This document shows positions 34,001-42,600 of a stretch of 64,000 nt of DNA, piece by piece. The notes under the pieces were generated by a model. That model had not been told where the DNA came from. It did not search any database and saw only the letters and a list, made by a program, of their open reading frames with translations. The first letter of the stretch is position 1; every line of letters begins with the position of its first letter. Position numbers and translations under genes: made by a program. Source of the stretch: Oscillospiraceae bacterium (GTDB lineage: Bacteria > Bacillota > Clostridia > Oscillospirales > Oscillospiraceae); NCBI GenBank assembly GCA_017527825.1, contig JAFXPO010000047.1:1-64000 (forward strand), in the 5' to 3' direction.

Positions 34001-36420
34001 CTGCTATTGTAAGGGGTGTCGGCTCTGCCCTCGTATTGGTAGGTCGGCGTGACCGTGTCACCAGACACGGCGCCGCTCACCGTGGCAGTCAGCGCGGAAA
34101 GATCATCCCCGTAGGGGTACGATTTGGACTCCGGCCAGGTAAGGGTCAGCGCCTTTGCGCCGATGGTGAAGTCCGCCGTCGCGGTCGCGGCATTGTAGTT
34201 GTCCGTCGCCGCGATGGTTGCCTGAACGGTGTACTGACCCGCGTTCGTGGGAACGGTGGAGGCGAACTCGCCCTGTGCATCCTTAACCTTGTAACCATAG
34301 GTCACGGTGCCGTTGCTCGTGTTATTGGAAACGCTCGGCGTCTTTGCCGTCTCGCCGTACGTCCAGCCTTCGAGGGAAACGGTGGGCGTAAAACTCGCTT
34401 TGTCGATCATAACCTCCGCGTCTTTGACCATCGTCGCCGGAACGGGGATGTTCTGATAGTTCGTGTTGCCCGTTGCCGAGAAAACGAACGCGGCAGTCTG
34501 GGAACCGGCGCCGGGTTTGGTCTCAGCGTCCTTGAGGGTAATCTTACCGGCAATCTCCTGATCGCCGAGCTTGGCGGTATACGCCATGCCGTCCGAGGTG
34601 ATATCCGCAGCTTCGCCGCTGCCAACCTGAACGCTGGTGACGATGTCGTTCCACTTGTCACCATAGACCGGCTTTTCCTTCGTGGTCACAGTGATGGCGG
34701 TGTCAAACGACAGGGAGATCACCGACACGTCCACGCTCGCCGTCAGAGCGCTGTTCGTCTTCTTGACGGCAGACACCTTGATCTCGTCCGCCACAGCGTC
34801 CGTCGCAACGGTCAGGACACCGGCATCGGAAATCGTGATCTTGCCAGTGTTTGCCGCGTCCACTTCGGTCAGAGACCAGGTGAAATCAGCAGCCGTCGAG
34901 CTGAAATCATCATCAAACTGATCCTTCAGCGCCGCCGTGTAGGTCTTGGTGGTGTTCTCGGCGGGGTTGATTGTGACCGTCGTGTCGCCAGTCAGGGTCA
35001 TGGTCGCGGCAACAGAGGCGCTGCGAGCCACGATAATGCCGCCCTTCCCCACGGTCTTTCCATTGCTGTCGACAAGCCTCACGACCAAGCCCTGACCATT
35101 TTCAGCATTGGCATGGCTCTTCGCGCCAATGGTAAAGGTTTTCGCCCCAGTATTTACCGTTATGGTCTCATTCGCGGTTGTCGTGACCACTTCGCTCAGG
35201 GTGCAATTCTGGAATTCATGACCAAACTGGTCGATACCGGTGGCGGTAATCACAATGTCTTTCTTGCCATCGACGGTGATCGTCTTGTTGGAACCGTCCA
35301 GCACGATCGTCTTGGTACTGTCGTTCGGGTCGGGTCTCTCCAGCTTGACCTCATACAGCTCCGGAGTCTCGTGGGTGACTCTGAACTTCGCCGACACACT
35401 GCTGTTTGCGGTGACCGTCGTCGCGTTAGACTTCGCCTTGGCGATCAGATAATAGTCCTTAGATTCAGCCTCCGGGTCAAAGTCAGCCAGCGGGTCAATG
35501 TTGAAAACGCCGGTCTTCGTGTCGACCCGCCAGCCGGTCATATCATGTTCTTCGTACCAGCCGGTCAGTTGTCCTTTGCCGTCCAGCGATCTGTCGATCG
35601 CGGGGATATTGCCCTGCTCGTCCTGATAGACGCCCCACTCGATTTCCTCATTGGCGAGCAGATTGGTGCCGCCCGCGGAGGTCAGCGCCGTGATGTTCAG
35701 CGTGGGCTGCTTCTTGCTAAGCTTGCCGCCGACCCTAATGGTGTTTTTATCGGACAGCGTCAGCTTGCCGCCCGCCAGCGTGGGCAGAACGCCGTTGACA
35801 TCGCCAAAGATCTCCGCGGAGATGTCGGGCGTGTATTGAACCGTATTTTTAGCTTCGTCTCTGTAACCGATCTTTGCTTTGGTTTCATCATCCTGTGAGA
35901 GCCAGAAGAGCTTTGCGCCGGTCGCCGTCTCCGCGCCCGCTTTGACTTGGAACACGAAGTAGATCAGCGCTGTGGTTTTATAGCTTTTGACCGTCGAATT
36001 CTTATCATACGCGCCGGTCGTAATGATGCTTTTGCCGTCGTCCTGAAGATTGGATGTTTTTGAGCTCCATTCCTCGGTCAGCGTATCACGAACGCTGTAT
36101 CCATCGGAATAGTGAGAGTCCCTTTCCAAGTCGCTTGAATACGCCAGAATATCGCTGTCAAAGTTGACAGTCACCTGATATTCCGACACTTTCTCCGCGT
36201 CCATGCCGAGGGTCAGCAGGACGTACTCGTTCGGCACAAGCTCGTCGTTCGTGCCGATTGCGTCGCCCACATTTAATCCGGTCTCAGCCGAGCCGGTCAA
36301 TCTGTTCAGTGTCAGGGTAAACGCCGCGCTGTTGTCATCCGCGAATGCCGGGATGTACATGCTGCTCAGCAGCAATGCGAACGACAGCACCAGCGCAAAA
36401 ATTCGTTTTGCTTTTCTCAT
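28042..36420 (-). CDS. Giant SLH-anchored surface protein with cohesin-like, MBG/Ig-like domains
   Basis: A 2792-residue secreted protein. In order: signal peptide (residues 1-28, ending MYIPAFA), a cohesin-like module (about 30-200), then a long series of beta-rich repeats of the MBG and bacterial Ig-like types, recognisable by KAGTYTVTVTGKGNYTGTK-like and VTYTSSNESVATVNETGLIT-like motifs. Near residue 2400 comes a Listeria-Bacteroides-type repeat (FLGWSETEDA) and a carboxypeptidase-regulatory-like domain, and at the end three SLH domains (FTDVVAGSFYEKAVDWAVAQ, about 2605-2792) that bind cell-wall polymers. A role in adhesion or surface structure is likely. Start at 36420 with GAGGT upstream. 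The three SLH-coding segments share near-identical DNA. Confidence 0.88.
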   Translation of the reverse strand: MRKAKRIFALVLSFALLLSSMYIPAFADDNSAAFTLTLNRLTGSAETGLNVGDAIGTNDELVPNEYVLLTLGMDAEKVSEYQVTVNFDSDILAYSSDLERDSHYSDGYSVRDTLTEEWSSKTSNLQDDGKSIITTGAYDKNSTVKSYKTTALIYFVFQVKAGAETATGAKLFWLSQDDETKAKIGYRDEAKNTVQYTPDISAEIFGDVNGVLPTLAGGKLTLSDKNTIRVGGKLSKKQPTLNITALTSAGGTNLLANEEIEWGVYQDEQGNIPAIDRSLDGKGQLTGWYEEHDMTGWRVDTKTGVFNIDPLADFDPEAESKDYYLIAKAKSNATTVTANSSVSAKFRVTHETPELYEVKLERPDPNDSTKTIVLDGSNKTITVDGKKDIVITATGIDQFGHEFQNCTLSEVVTTTANETITVNTGAKTFTIGAKSHANAENGQGLVVRLVDSNGKTVGKGGIIVARSASVAATMTLTGDTTVTINPAENTTKTYTAALKDQFDDDFSSTAADFTWSLTEVDAANTGKITISDAGVLTVATDAVADEIKVSAVKKTNSALTASVDVSVISLSFDTAITVTTKEKPVYGDKWNDIVTSVQVGSGEAADITSDGMAYTAKLGDQEIAGKITLKDAETKPGAGSQTAAFVFSATGNTNYQNIPVPATMVKDAEVMIDKASFTPTVSLEGWTYGETAKTPSVSNNTSNGTVTYGYKVKDAQGEFASTVPTNAGQYTVQATIAATDNYNAATATADFTIGAKALTLTWPESKSYPYGDDLSALTATVSGAVSGDTVTPTYQYEGRADTPYNSSTTKPTAVGTYTITAAVANTNYTIATGASAEFEIVKAANTLNWTKQSYTYQYGATADLPAATVTNGTPAVKYYSDEACKTELQSTDALDAGTYYAKATAAETDTHVAPDAITTSFTVTKATYAGTGTKTADLVVPTVASTNRTYTVSADVFTWLTEANGFKDWSVKSAAIGTNAKNLLSKVSGTQQTVTYSTNKGAVDDTATITVVLQSKNYEDITLTLNLTAKSIVPKMDGQINLTFQNVTAVPGKVYGAKNSDLVSISEAAATAEDAEGKSVSGTISVKASEAIQSVDTNNAVTVVFTAGDGEYKGETIEYNVPVTIAKKTVDLTWSTAELTFNGQAQSKTATVGGYVGKETGLEIDTYSYIDKAATDPAESATKPTNAGNYTVIAKTLKAAAGATAVVGNYQLPTAASVDFTIAPKALTANDIAVTDPATTYTGKALDKIAIAVRDGNTTLVKDTDYTLAYSVAQGQTGELSNDLPLKAGTYTVTVTGKGNYTGTKTATLTVNPLRLANNNAVSITVGELTYSGDALAPDVTVKVNGVQTNEFTATFTASTAAGSNAKTEKVNGKDMPKNAGAYTVSVELTGNIASPVDADRKAIPATATFKVAPKTVNSIEASISRMPYTGKKIEPVFTLTSADGIVGKVEALVKNVDYVVVYSNNIAVGTATATVTFRGNYTNGTGDSFKPTFQITPAEVTGAEIALSEDTFTYTGAAQTPTVTVSEGDDAVTTYRAGTDYETKIVAGTANITDAAAYGAAETVSPVAAGTYKVAVKFTGNYSGVATATYTIAPKALPEQALSLTPDTFVYDGTAKRPTVTVKDGSKTLVKDTDYTLKYQADGKETSDTKNVGTYTVIATGAGNYSGTSESTFDITAGVRTFTADVTSVTLKKDDTNTKQITVTDSASGDAAVTYTSSNESVATVNETGLITAVSAGTATITVSSEATANYPAATPVTIAVTVTANELQPVEFTEKPETSVVVYGASGNSYQLAAKATRGEEEVTEDIRFTSSNPAVAAVESGALVIKGIGTTTVTATAARTVVGETTYEQGSDSFTLTVTPKTVTVSGWKNTALTYTGKKQGPTVDVEFIEGDRVALNIVGNEETNAGSYTATITGLTGADADKYTLAGEVTKAWTIAKAARELSAEESVKLTPKALVKSLGITASDKDGSFANAVSYAVSGANTDAISVNLAANGGKGSVTAMKNGSATITINVAATDNYNEESATVQVSAVTQLITAIDSVTIDSNPAENLKAEITDNGILVTGVIPADKEAVVTYQQAKEDGTSEQNTFTVSKNDGFVVPDITVALDEEEYQVSVATDVEELVIEAAIVMGDPSVDTDSMNFGDLTLTQDQEDALKEEAGAAASSVTSTDAAASAASTAAATAADEIGTFVDDVKKDSVIAGFVDEGSTDTIEKQLAAAGVTLESTVEISFDVKVEDYVPTGSGPQTLTVEIQPMYSVKVEAKQSDAVLTSRTSEAKPLDLSDGKYDKPTEVRMVIPAAINPDGLFVVHTFKDKNNKDASEELKVTKYGPKDGGLEVGFTPTHFSTFALTSSTTSVDVKFVSNGAEFGQDTYNGSKIGEQFPAAQKVGATFLGWSETEDAIAADYSGKLSMDKLKPMAASQNIAADGTLTLYAVFDKADVNLTVTDNETGEPIANAQVTGGITGTTDANGKLFTSLDTDRDYSFTVKADDYKTYNGSVKTDSMEKTVEVKLVAGSDPVNPSPDGGSVAAATGKVTTASGVSGGSLKYSATSAKAGETVIITPTAEQGYKLSSVTVKDSSGNAVAVIANADGTYSFQMPEGDVVVTPVFEKFAMFTDVVAGSFYEKAVDWAVAQGITNGKGSTTTFKPNDTCTRAEAVTFLYRAAGEPAVTASSQFTDVAANSYYAKAVAWAVANGITNGKGSTTTFKPDDTCSRAEIVTFIARFEKAAAGNASSFSDVSANAYYAGSVGWAVAQGITNGKGSTTTFKPDDTCTRAEIVTFLYRDFVK
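35961..36230 (-). repeat. 270-bp segment duplicated at 37339-37608
   Basis: This segment of the cohesin-like module aligns without gaps to 37339-37608 (offset 1378) with only a few scattered mismatches, including runs of more than 50 identical bases. It shows recent duplication or gene conversion between the two neighbouring genes. Confidence 0.85.
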
Positions 36421-36430
36421 TGTCGTTACC

Positions 36431-37798
36431 TCAATCAAAAGATGTAATCCGCTTTACCACATAGTCAAGGATACGGGAGGCGTCGCTCACGTCGACTCCT
36501 CCGTCCTTGGTCACGTCCGCCGCGAAAAAGTCGTTGCCCGTGAGGATTCTGCGCTTCACCACATGGTCCAGAATCGCGGAAGCGTCACTGACATCAATTT
36601 CTCCGTCATCGTTCACGTCACCCAGCGTATAGGTCGCAATGTCACGCACCAGCGCCGCGCTGATATCCGGCGCATACGGCATAATCTGACCGACTTCGTT
36701 GTGATAGCCGAGCTTCGCTCTGGTTTCGGTGTTCTCCGAGAGCCACACAACCATCACGCCCGTGGCGTCGTTTGCGTCAAGTCTGACCTGGAACACAAAT
36801 CGAATCAACGCTGTGGTTCCATAGGAATCAGGCGTCGAGTTGTAGCTATCCGCTCCGGCAGCGATGATGCTCTTTCCATCGCTTTGAAGCATGTACGCTT
36901 TGGAACCCCAGTCGCTCGTCAGTGTGTCAGCAGTAGATGAGCCATTGTTATAACCGGAGCCGGCCCCCAAATCGCCTTGATAAGTCAAAACGTCGCTGTT
37001 GAAGTTGATCGTCACCTGATATTCCGACACCTTGGGCGCGTCGGTACCAAGCGTCAGCAGGACATAGTCGCCGGTCTTGAGCTTAGCGTCCGCGCCGATT
37101 TCTTTGCCCGCCGTGAATCCCTTGTCGGGTGAGCCGGTCAGCTGATTCAGCGTCAGGGTGAACCCTACGCCGGCAATGCCGCAGCGCGCCTCCGCGCTGA
37201 GATCGGGCGTATACTGCACCGTCTTGTTTGCGGCGTCGCGATAGCCGATCTTTGCCTTGGTTGCGTCGTCCTCAGAGAGCCAAAAGAGTTTGGCGTCATC
37301 CGTGTCCGCCGCGCTGGTTTTCACCCGAAAGACAAAGTAGATCAGCGCTGTGGTTTTAAAGCTTTTGACCGTCGAATTCGCATCATGCGCACCGCCCGTA
37401 ATGATGCTTTTGCCGTCGTCCTGAAGATTGGATGTTTTTGAACTCCATTCCTCGGTCAGCGTATCACGAACGCTGTATCCATTGGAATAGTGAGAGTCCC
37501 TTTCCAACTCGCTTGAATACGCCAGAATATCGCTGTCAAAGTTGACAGTCACCTGATATTCCGACACTTTGTCCGCGTCTGTGCCAAGGGTCAGCAGGAC
37601 GTACTCGTCCAGCGCAAGCTTATCGTTCGCGCCGATTGCGTCGCCCACCGCAAACCCGGTCGCAGCCGAGCCGGTCAGACGGTTCATGCTGAGGGTGAAC
37701 TTCGCTGTGGTTCCCACTGCCATCACCGGGATATAAAAGCAGCTCAACAGCAGCGCGGAGGTCAGGAAAACCGCGAAAATACGTTTCATTTTCCTCAT
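36431..37798 (-). CDS. Secreted protein with two cohesin-like modules and a type I dockerin
   Basis: A 455-residue protein: signal peptide (1-27), two cohesin-like modules (about 30-200 and 208-385), each with the pattern YVLLTLGTDA..VSEYQVT(V/I)NF(D/N)SD, and a C-terminal dockerin (390-455). The dockerin has two calcium-binding repeats, GDVNDDGEIDVSDASAILD and ADVTKDGGVDVSDASRILD. A protein with both cohesin-like and dockerin parts is built like an adaptor scaffoldin. Module 1 is nearly identical in DNA to that of the giant SLH protein. It starts 18 bases after the previous gene and ends 10 bases before the next. Confidence 0.85.
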   Translation of the reverse strand: MRKMKRIFAVFLTSALLLSCFYIPVMAVGTTAKFTLSMNRLTGSAATGFAVGDAIGANDKLALDEYVLLTLGTDADKVSEYQVTVNFDSDILAYSSELERDSHYSNGYSVRDTLTEEWSSKTSNLQDDGKSIITGGAHDANSTVKSFKTTALIYFVFRVKTSAADTDDAKLFWLSEDDATKAKIGYRDAANKTVQYTPDLSAEARCGIAGVGFTLTLNQLTGSPDKGFTAGKEIGADAKLKTGDYVLLTLGTDAPKVSEYQVTINFNSDVLTYQGDLGAGSGYNNGSSTADTLTSDWGSKAYMLQSDGKSIIAAGADSYNSTPDSYGTTALIRFVFQVRLDANDATGVMVVWLSENTETRAKLGYHNEVGQIMPYAPDISAALVRDIATYTLGDVNDDGEIDVSDASAILDHVVKRRILTGNDFFAADVTKDGGVDVSDASRILDYVVKRITSFD

Positions 37799-37816
37799 GC
37801 CGTCACCCCATCTTGC

Positions 37817-38488
37817 TTAATCAAAGGTTCTGATGCGCTTCACAACGTAGTCAAGAATTCGTGACGCGTCACTGACGTCGATTTCGCCCTTTTTCTCAGC
37901 AACGTCCGCCGCGAGGAAGTCGTTACCCGTCAGCTTGATGCGTTTCACCACATGATCCAGAATCATCGCCGCGTCGCTGACGTCAATATTACCGCTTCTG
38001 TCCACGTCGCCCAGCGTGTACGCCGCATAGTACTCATAGGTGCCGATCAGCGTGCGAGGCATGCCGTCACCGGCGTTGCTGGCAAGATACACATAGTAGG
38101 TCGTATCCGCCGCGAGGGTCTTCTGGTATACCGTGAAGTCAACCGCAGTACCATCCGCCGTCTTCTGATCGATGTACTCAATCGTCTCGGCGGTGAGGTC
38201 CGTGCCGGACTTGATCTCGGTATTCGTCACCAGAATCAGGTAGTACGCGCCATTCTGCGCGCCGGAATAGGTCACGCCGAGCTTTTCCGCGCCGCCGTAA
38301 ACGCTCTTGTCCGCAACGGCCGTCGGGGTTGTGACCGCAGTGCCCTTCGCGTCGTAATAGGAGAAGGTGACATTGGCGTCCGTCGCCGTCGCGGCGGTGA
38401 GACCCGATTCATTCGCGGCAAACACGCTCACGCACAGCAGCATGGACAATACCGCACCCATCAGCATGGGTTTGAGAAACCGTTTCAT
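37817..38488 (-). CDS. Small secreted dockerin protein
   Basis: A 223-residue protein: signal peptide (residues 1-24, ending SVFAA), a beta-rich fibronectin-like module (about 30-150; VTYSGAQNGAYYLILVTN) and a C-terminal dockerin with two calcium loops (GDVDRSGNIDVSDAAMILD; ADVAEKKGEIDVSDASRILD). The second loop has an irregular EKKGE sequence. No catalytic domain is present. The start at 38488 has AAAGGAGG upstream; the frame open to 38668 lies in the upstream gene. The dockerin is very similar to that of the 455-residue neighbour, so both could bind the same cohesin. Confidence 0.82.
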   Translation of the reverse strand: MKRFLKPMLMGAVLSMLLCVSVFAANESGLTAATATDANVTFSYYDAKGTAVTTPTAVADKSVYGGAEKLGVTYSGAQNGAYYLILVTNTEIKSGTDLTAETIEYIDQKTADGTAVDFTVYQKTLAADTTYYVYLASNAGDGMPRTLIGTYEYYAAYTLGDVDRSGNIDVSDAAMILDHVVKRIKLTGNDFLAADVAEKKGEIDVSDASRILDYVVKRIRTFD

Positions 38489-38501
38489 TGTTTTCCCTCC
38501 T

Positions 38502-39587
38502 TTAATTTCGCTTTTCCAGATATCCAACCAAAATCTTGGCGAGCTGCGCACGGCTTGCGGCAACCGTCGGTCCCAGCGTCTTTGCGCCTGTACCGGAGAT
38601 GATGCCGTTGTAATACGCCCAGTACATCGCCGCTTTCGCCCACGCGGCAATCTGCGCGCTGTCGGCAAAACCGGCGTCGTAGTCGGCGGTGAACATCAGC
38701 TCCATCCCGCTGGGGCTGCCCGCGTATCCAAAGAGGATTTTCATTGCCTCCTGACGCGTCAGGCTGTCCTTCGGCGCGAAGCCGCTGCCCTTGCCGTTGA
38801 CGTAGCCGTTTTCATACGCCCACGCCACCGCGTCAGCGTAGTAATCGTCCGCCATCACGTCGGCGAACGGCGCAGGCTGCTTTGGCGCGGGCTTGCCAGC
38901 CATGCGCCAGAGCACCAGAACATAGTCCCCGCGGGAGATGTTGGCGTCCGGGTGGAAGCTGCCGCGCTCGTCGCCGCTGAACAAGCCGCGCTGCGCCGCC
39001 TTGACGATCCATTCCTCGCCCCAGTGTCCCACGGCGTCGGGGAACAGCGGCACGGCGCCCGTCTCGCCCTCCGGGGCGGACTGTGACTGCCCGCCGGACG
39101 GCGGCGTCTGCGCGGCGCTGTCCGCGGCTGTCTGAGCAAAGTTGACCGTATACGGGATCGCAATGTGCGCCGGAGTATTCAGTTTAACCTCCTCCAGCGC
39201 AAATCCGAAATCACGGATATCTTTTTTGGCGGTAAACTGGAACGTCGCGACCGTCCCGTTGTCCGTCATCGCATCGGAACTCGCCGCAGCAACGATCGCG
39301 CCGGTCGGCGTTTCTTCGTTGGTCGCGGAAACCGCGCCCCGGAACGCTTCGCTCAGGTGGGCGTCAGTGCAAACCATCGCGCTTTGATCGAACGCGAGCG
39401 TGAATTGCAACGCGCCAATCCCAGGGTTGTCACTGATGTCGACCGTAATCAGGAACGATTCGCCCGCCTTCGGGATCGTCGCCGGCGTTTTGACCGTGAG
39501 CACAGCGCCCGCCGCCATCGCCGTCGCCGGCAGGAGCGACAGGGTAATTGCCAATGCCGCCGCCCACGCAAGCAGTCTCCTCCTCAT
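38502..39587 (-). CDS. Cohesin-SLH anchoring protein (anchoring-scaffoldin-like)
   Basis: A 361-residue protein: signal peptide (1-26), one cohesin domain (about 27-150; VKTPATIPKAGESFLITVDISDN...IGALQFTLAFDQSAMV), a Ser/Gln/Pro-rich linker and three SLH domains (about 183-361; FPDAVGHWGEEWIVKAAQRG, FADVMADDYYADAVAWAYENG, DSAQIAAWAKAAMYWAYYNG). In cellulosome systems such proteins fix dockerin-bearing partners to the cell wall. Its likely partners are the two dockerin proteins encoded immediately downstream. GAGGAGG lies 7 bases before the ATG. Confidence 0.88.
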   Translation of the reverse strand: MRRRLLAWAAALAITLSLLPATAMAAGAVLTVKTPATIPKAGESFLITVDISDNPGIGALQFTLAFDQSAMVCTDAHLSEAFRGAVSATNEETPTGAIVAAASSDAMTDNGTVATFQFTAKKDIRDFGFALEEVKLNTPAHIAIPYTVNFAQTAADSAAQTPPSGGQSQSAPEGETGAVPLFPDAVGHWGEEWIVKAAQRGLFSGDERGSFHPDANISRGDYVLVLWRMAGKPAPKQPAPFADVMADDYYADAVAWAYENGYVNGKGSGFAPKDSLTRQEAMKILFGYAGSPSGMELMFTADYDAGFADSAQIAAWAKAAMYWAYYNGIISGTGAKTLGPTVAASRAQLAKILVGYLEKRN

Positions 39588-39636
39588 ATAGTGTCCTCCT
39601 CAAGACATTATTTGCCATAAGATACCATATTTTGTT

Positions 39637-42600
39637 TTACCACAATGTTTGCGATTCGTCAACAGGAATCCAACTTTCCCGCAAAAATTGGAAAAACGTC
39701 ACTCTGGCCGCGCCGGAGGAGCGGGTAAAGCGGAATCCTGCCACTTCATACCCATTCGCGGGCGCAGGCGTCGCGCTGACCGTTTCAAGCAGTCTTCCCT
39801 GCCCGTCATAGGTCGCCGCCACGACAACGGTGTCGCTTTCACCGCAATAGAACCTCTTTTCAATCGCTTCTCCCGACCGGGCAGCGGCGATCACAGCGTC
39901 CTGCTCCCTGTCAGCAAATACCGTCCGTTCCAGCGCGGCGCTGCATCCGCCGTCCGAAACGCGGAGCTTCGTCCCTTCCCGCTCAGTAAGCCGGAAGGCT
40001 TCTCCGTCCTCCAAGAGCCAGCCGCTCATGCTTTCCCATTGCGCCGCGGTCTCATTGAAGAAATTGCAGGAAAGGTACAGCCGATAGTCGCCGCCGCTCT
40101 CCGAGACCGGCAGATCGATCCGATAAGCGATGCCGTCCTCGTTTTCATTCAGAGAGGTAGCCGGATACGTTTTTCCGCTCTCTGTCTCCGCAGAAAGATA
40201 ATTGATGTTGAAGTATTGCGCGGGGAAGCTTGCGGAGATAACACCGGTCAGGGTGGCGCCGATCAACTCCAGCGCAATGTCCGGCAAACCCGCTGAATCT
40301 CGGGCATCAAAAAGAATACCGTCTGGGTTCTCAAGGTAGACGTTGGTGTTGTATTGTCCGGCATACTGTGTTCCAGACAGGTACACCCTGTATCTCGCCG
40401 CGTTCTTCGGCAGAACCACCCGATACTCCCACGGACCGTTCTGTGAGTCGATGCGGATATGCCCCCAATAGCTCTCATCTTCGCCCGCCGTTGTGTTCTC
40501 GAAGAAAACAGAGTGCCTGAGCAGAATCTCGCCCGAAGAAGGCAGCGTGATCTCCGCGCCAGCCGGAACGACGACGCGTCCCGTGAGGGTCCATCCGGTC
40601 TCAACGCAAAGCCGGTATTCCCCACCGTCGCGGAACGTCGTCAGCTCCGCCTGATCTTCCGAATGAACCACGGCTCCCTCTTCTGTATTGTACCACACCC
40701 CGGCGGGTACGTTGGATTCATCGCTCGGAACAAAGCCGACGCAAATCCGCTCGCCATCGACCATCTCCGCCGACGGTGAGATCGCCGCGCTCCAGCGTCC
40801 GTCCGCCTCCCGCTTGAGTTCGGCGTCCGTCATGCGGAAGCGATCTACCGCAAAAATCCTTACCCAGCTTCTCGATGCGTCGACCTCGTCACCGGACATA
40901 GACGCCAGATTCAGATAGATTTTGACCTTCTGCTCCTCCGGCATCTCGAACGACGGCGCACCGTCCGCGACGGCGAACCATGTGGCGTCGCTCCTTTCAT
41001 TTACGACAGCAAAGCTCCCATCGCTCACTTTCAGCCAGCCGTCCAGGGAATTGCTCTCCCCGTCCGCCACATAATAACCATTGACTCGCAGACGATACCG
41101 CTCTCCCGCCGCCGAATAGGGGAAGCTAATGCTGTATTCTCCGGTCTCAAAGTCATACTCCGGATAGTACTCTTTCTTCCCGATCTCCGCATACAGGTTG
41201 AAACTGGTTTCCGTCGCGTTTTGAGGGAAGCTGACCACACCGGAAACCGTGGGACCGATCCGCTCAAGCGTGATGTCGGCGCCGTTCTCTGAACCGTTCA
41301 CAGTGAGATCGGCGCTCTGAGCAGAAAAACCAAACGCCAAATTCGTATCATAGTTATCGTTGTACCATGGCCGCGCAACGGTCTTAACCTGATACACAGT
41401 GCCGGAAACCTTCGGCACGGCGATTTGATAAACCCATCCGCCGCCATCCGTGGAAGCCTTCGCAATGCCGCTGTAAGTCTGCGTAACGCCCTGCTCCGTT
41501 TTCGCCGCGGCGCGAACTGGAATATCAGGATAGGATGTGCCATCGTAACGCAGATTCAGATATCCGCCTTCCGGCATGCGAACCGCGCCGGTGATGAGCC
41601 AGCCAGTCTCCACCGGAATGGTATGAACCGTGCCGTCGTCGATGCGCGTCTCCTGCTTACGGTCTGTGGCGTTCCACCCGATCTCCGGCTGCGTCGCCTC
41701 TTCTCCGCAGTAGAAATAATCCGCATCGATTACATTGGAGTCCAGTCCGGGGGAAACCATCAGGCAGTACGTCTCATCCGGCGAAATGTTCCCCTGATTG
41801 AAAACAGCGCTCCAGGTGCCATCGCTCTCCGCCGTCAGTCGCGCCTGCGCGGCTTCATAAAAAGAACCGTTGTCCAGCTTGCCGAGATGGAGCCACGGGT
41901 TCACCATGATTACCTCTTCGGAATCGGGAGACGTCAACCGCACCCGAACCTTGATCTTCTCGATCGTCGGCAGTTGGAAGTCAGGCACGGTGTCCGATGC
42001 GTGGAACGTCGTCGCTGCTTCGTAATCGCGTACCAGCTGAACCGCACCGTCCTTGAGCTGAAGGTATCCGGCGCTGTCGCAGCTTTCGCCGTCGCTGTCA
42101 GAATACCAATAGTGGAGGTGCAGGCGATATTCGTCCTCGCACACGGATTCCGGGAATTCGATCTTGTATTGGAAGCCCGTCTCGGAAAGGCTGATGGACG
42201 CGTTGTATCCGGGACCGTTCCCGCTGATCGCCCGGAGTCCGATCCCCCAGTCGCCGTCCGCCGCGTCTTCGGGGAATGTAACGCTTCCGGTCAGGGTCGC
42301 TCCGATCCGCTCCAGCGCGATGTCCGGCAGGCTTGCCGTCTCACTGGCGACAAACGGGATGGGCTCAAGGGTTTCGAGGTAGACATTGCTGTCGAATAGA
42401 TTGGCTCTCCACCGGCAGTCCACGAATATCTGATACGTCGCATCTTCCTTCGGCAGGACAACCTCATACAACAGCGGTTCGTTTTGCGAACCGACGTAGA
42501 GGCGACCGGAATACCTCTCCAGGTCATATTCGTCATATTCCTTCGTCCGGTACACGCTGATAACGTTATCCAGCCATCCCTTCGACCCGTCCGCCAGCGT

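Noticed and set aside
30328-35898. Open frame of 1856 codons on the plus strand inside the giant surface gene
   Set aside because: It is antisense to the 2792-residue protein, has no ribosome-binding site, is rich in Arg/Gly/Val from reversed Thr/Ala/Ser codons, and shows no domains. It results from GC-rich codon use.
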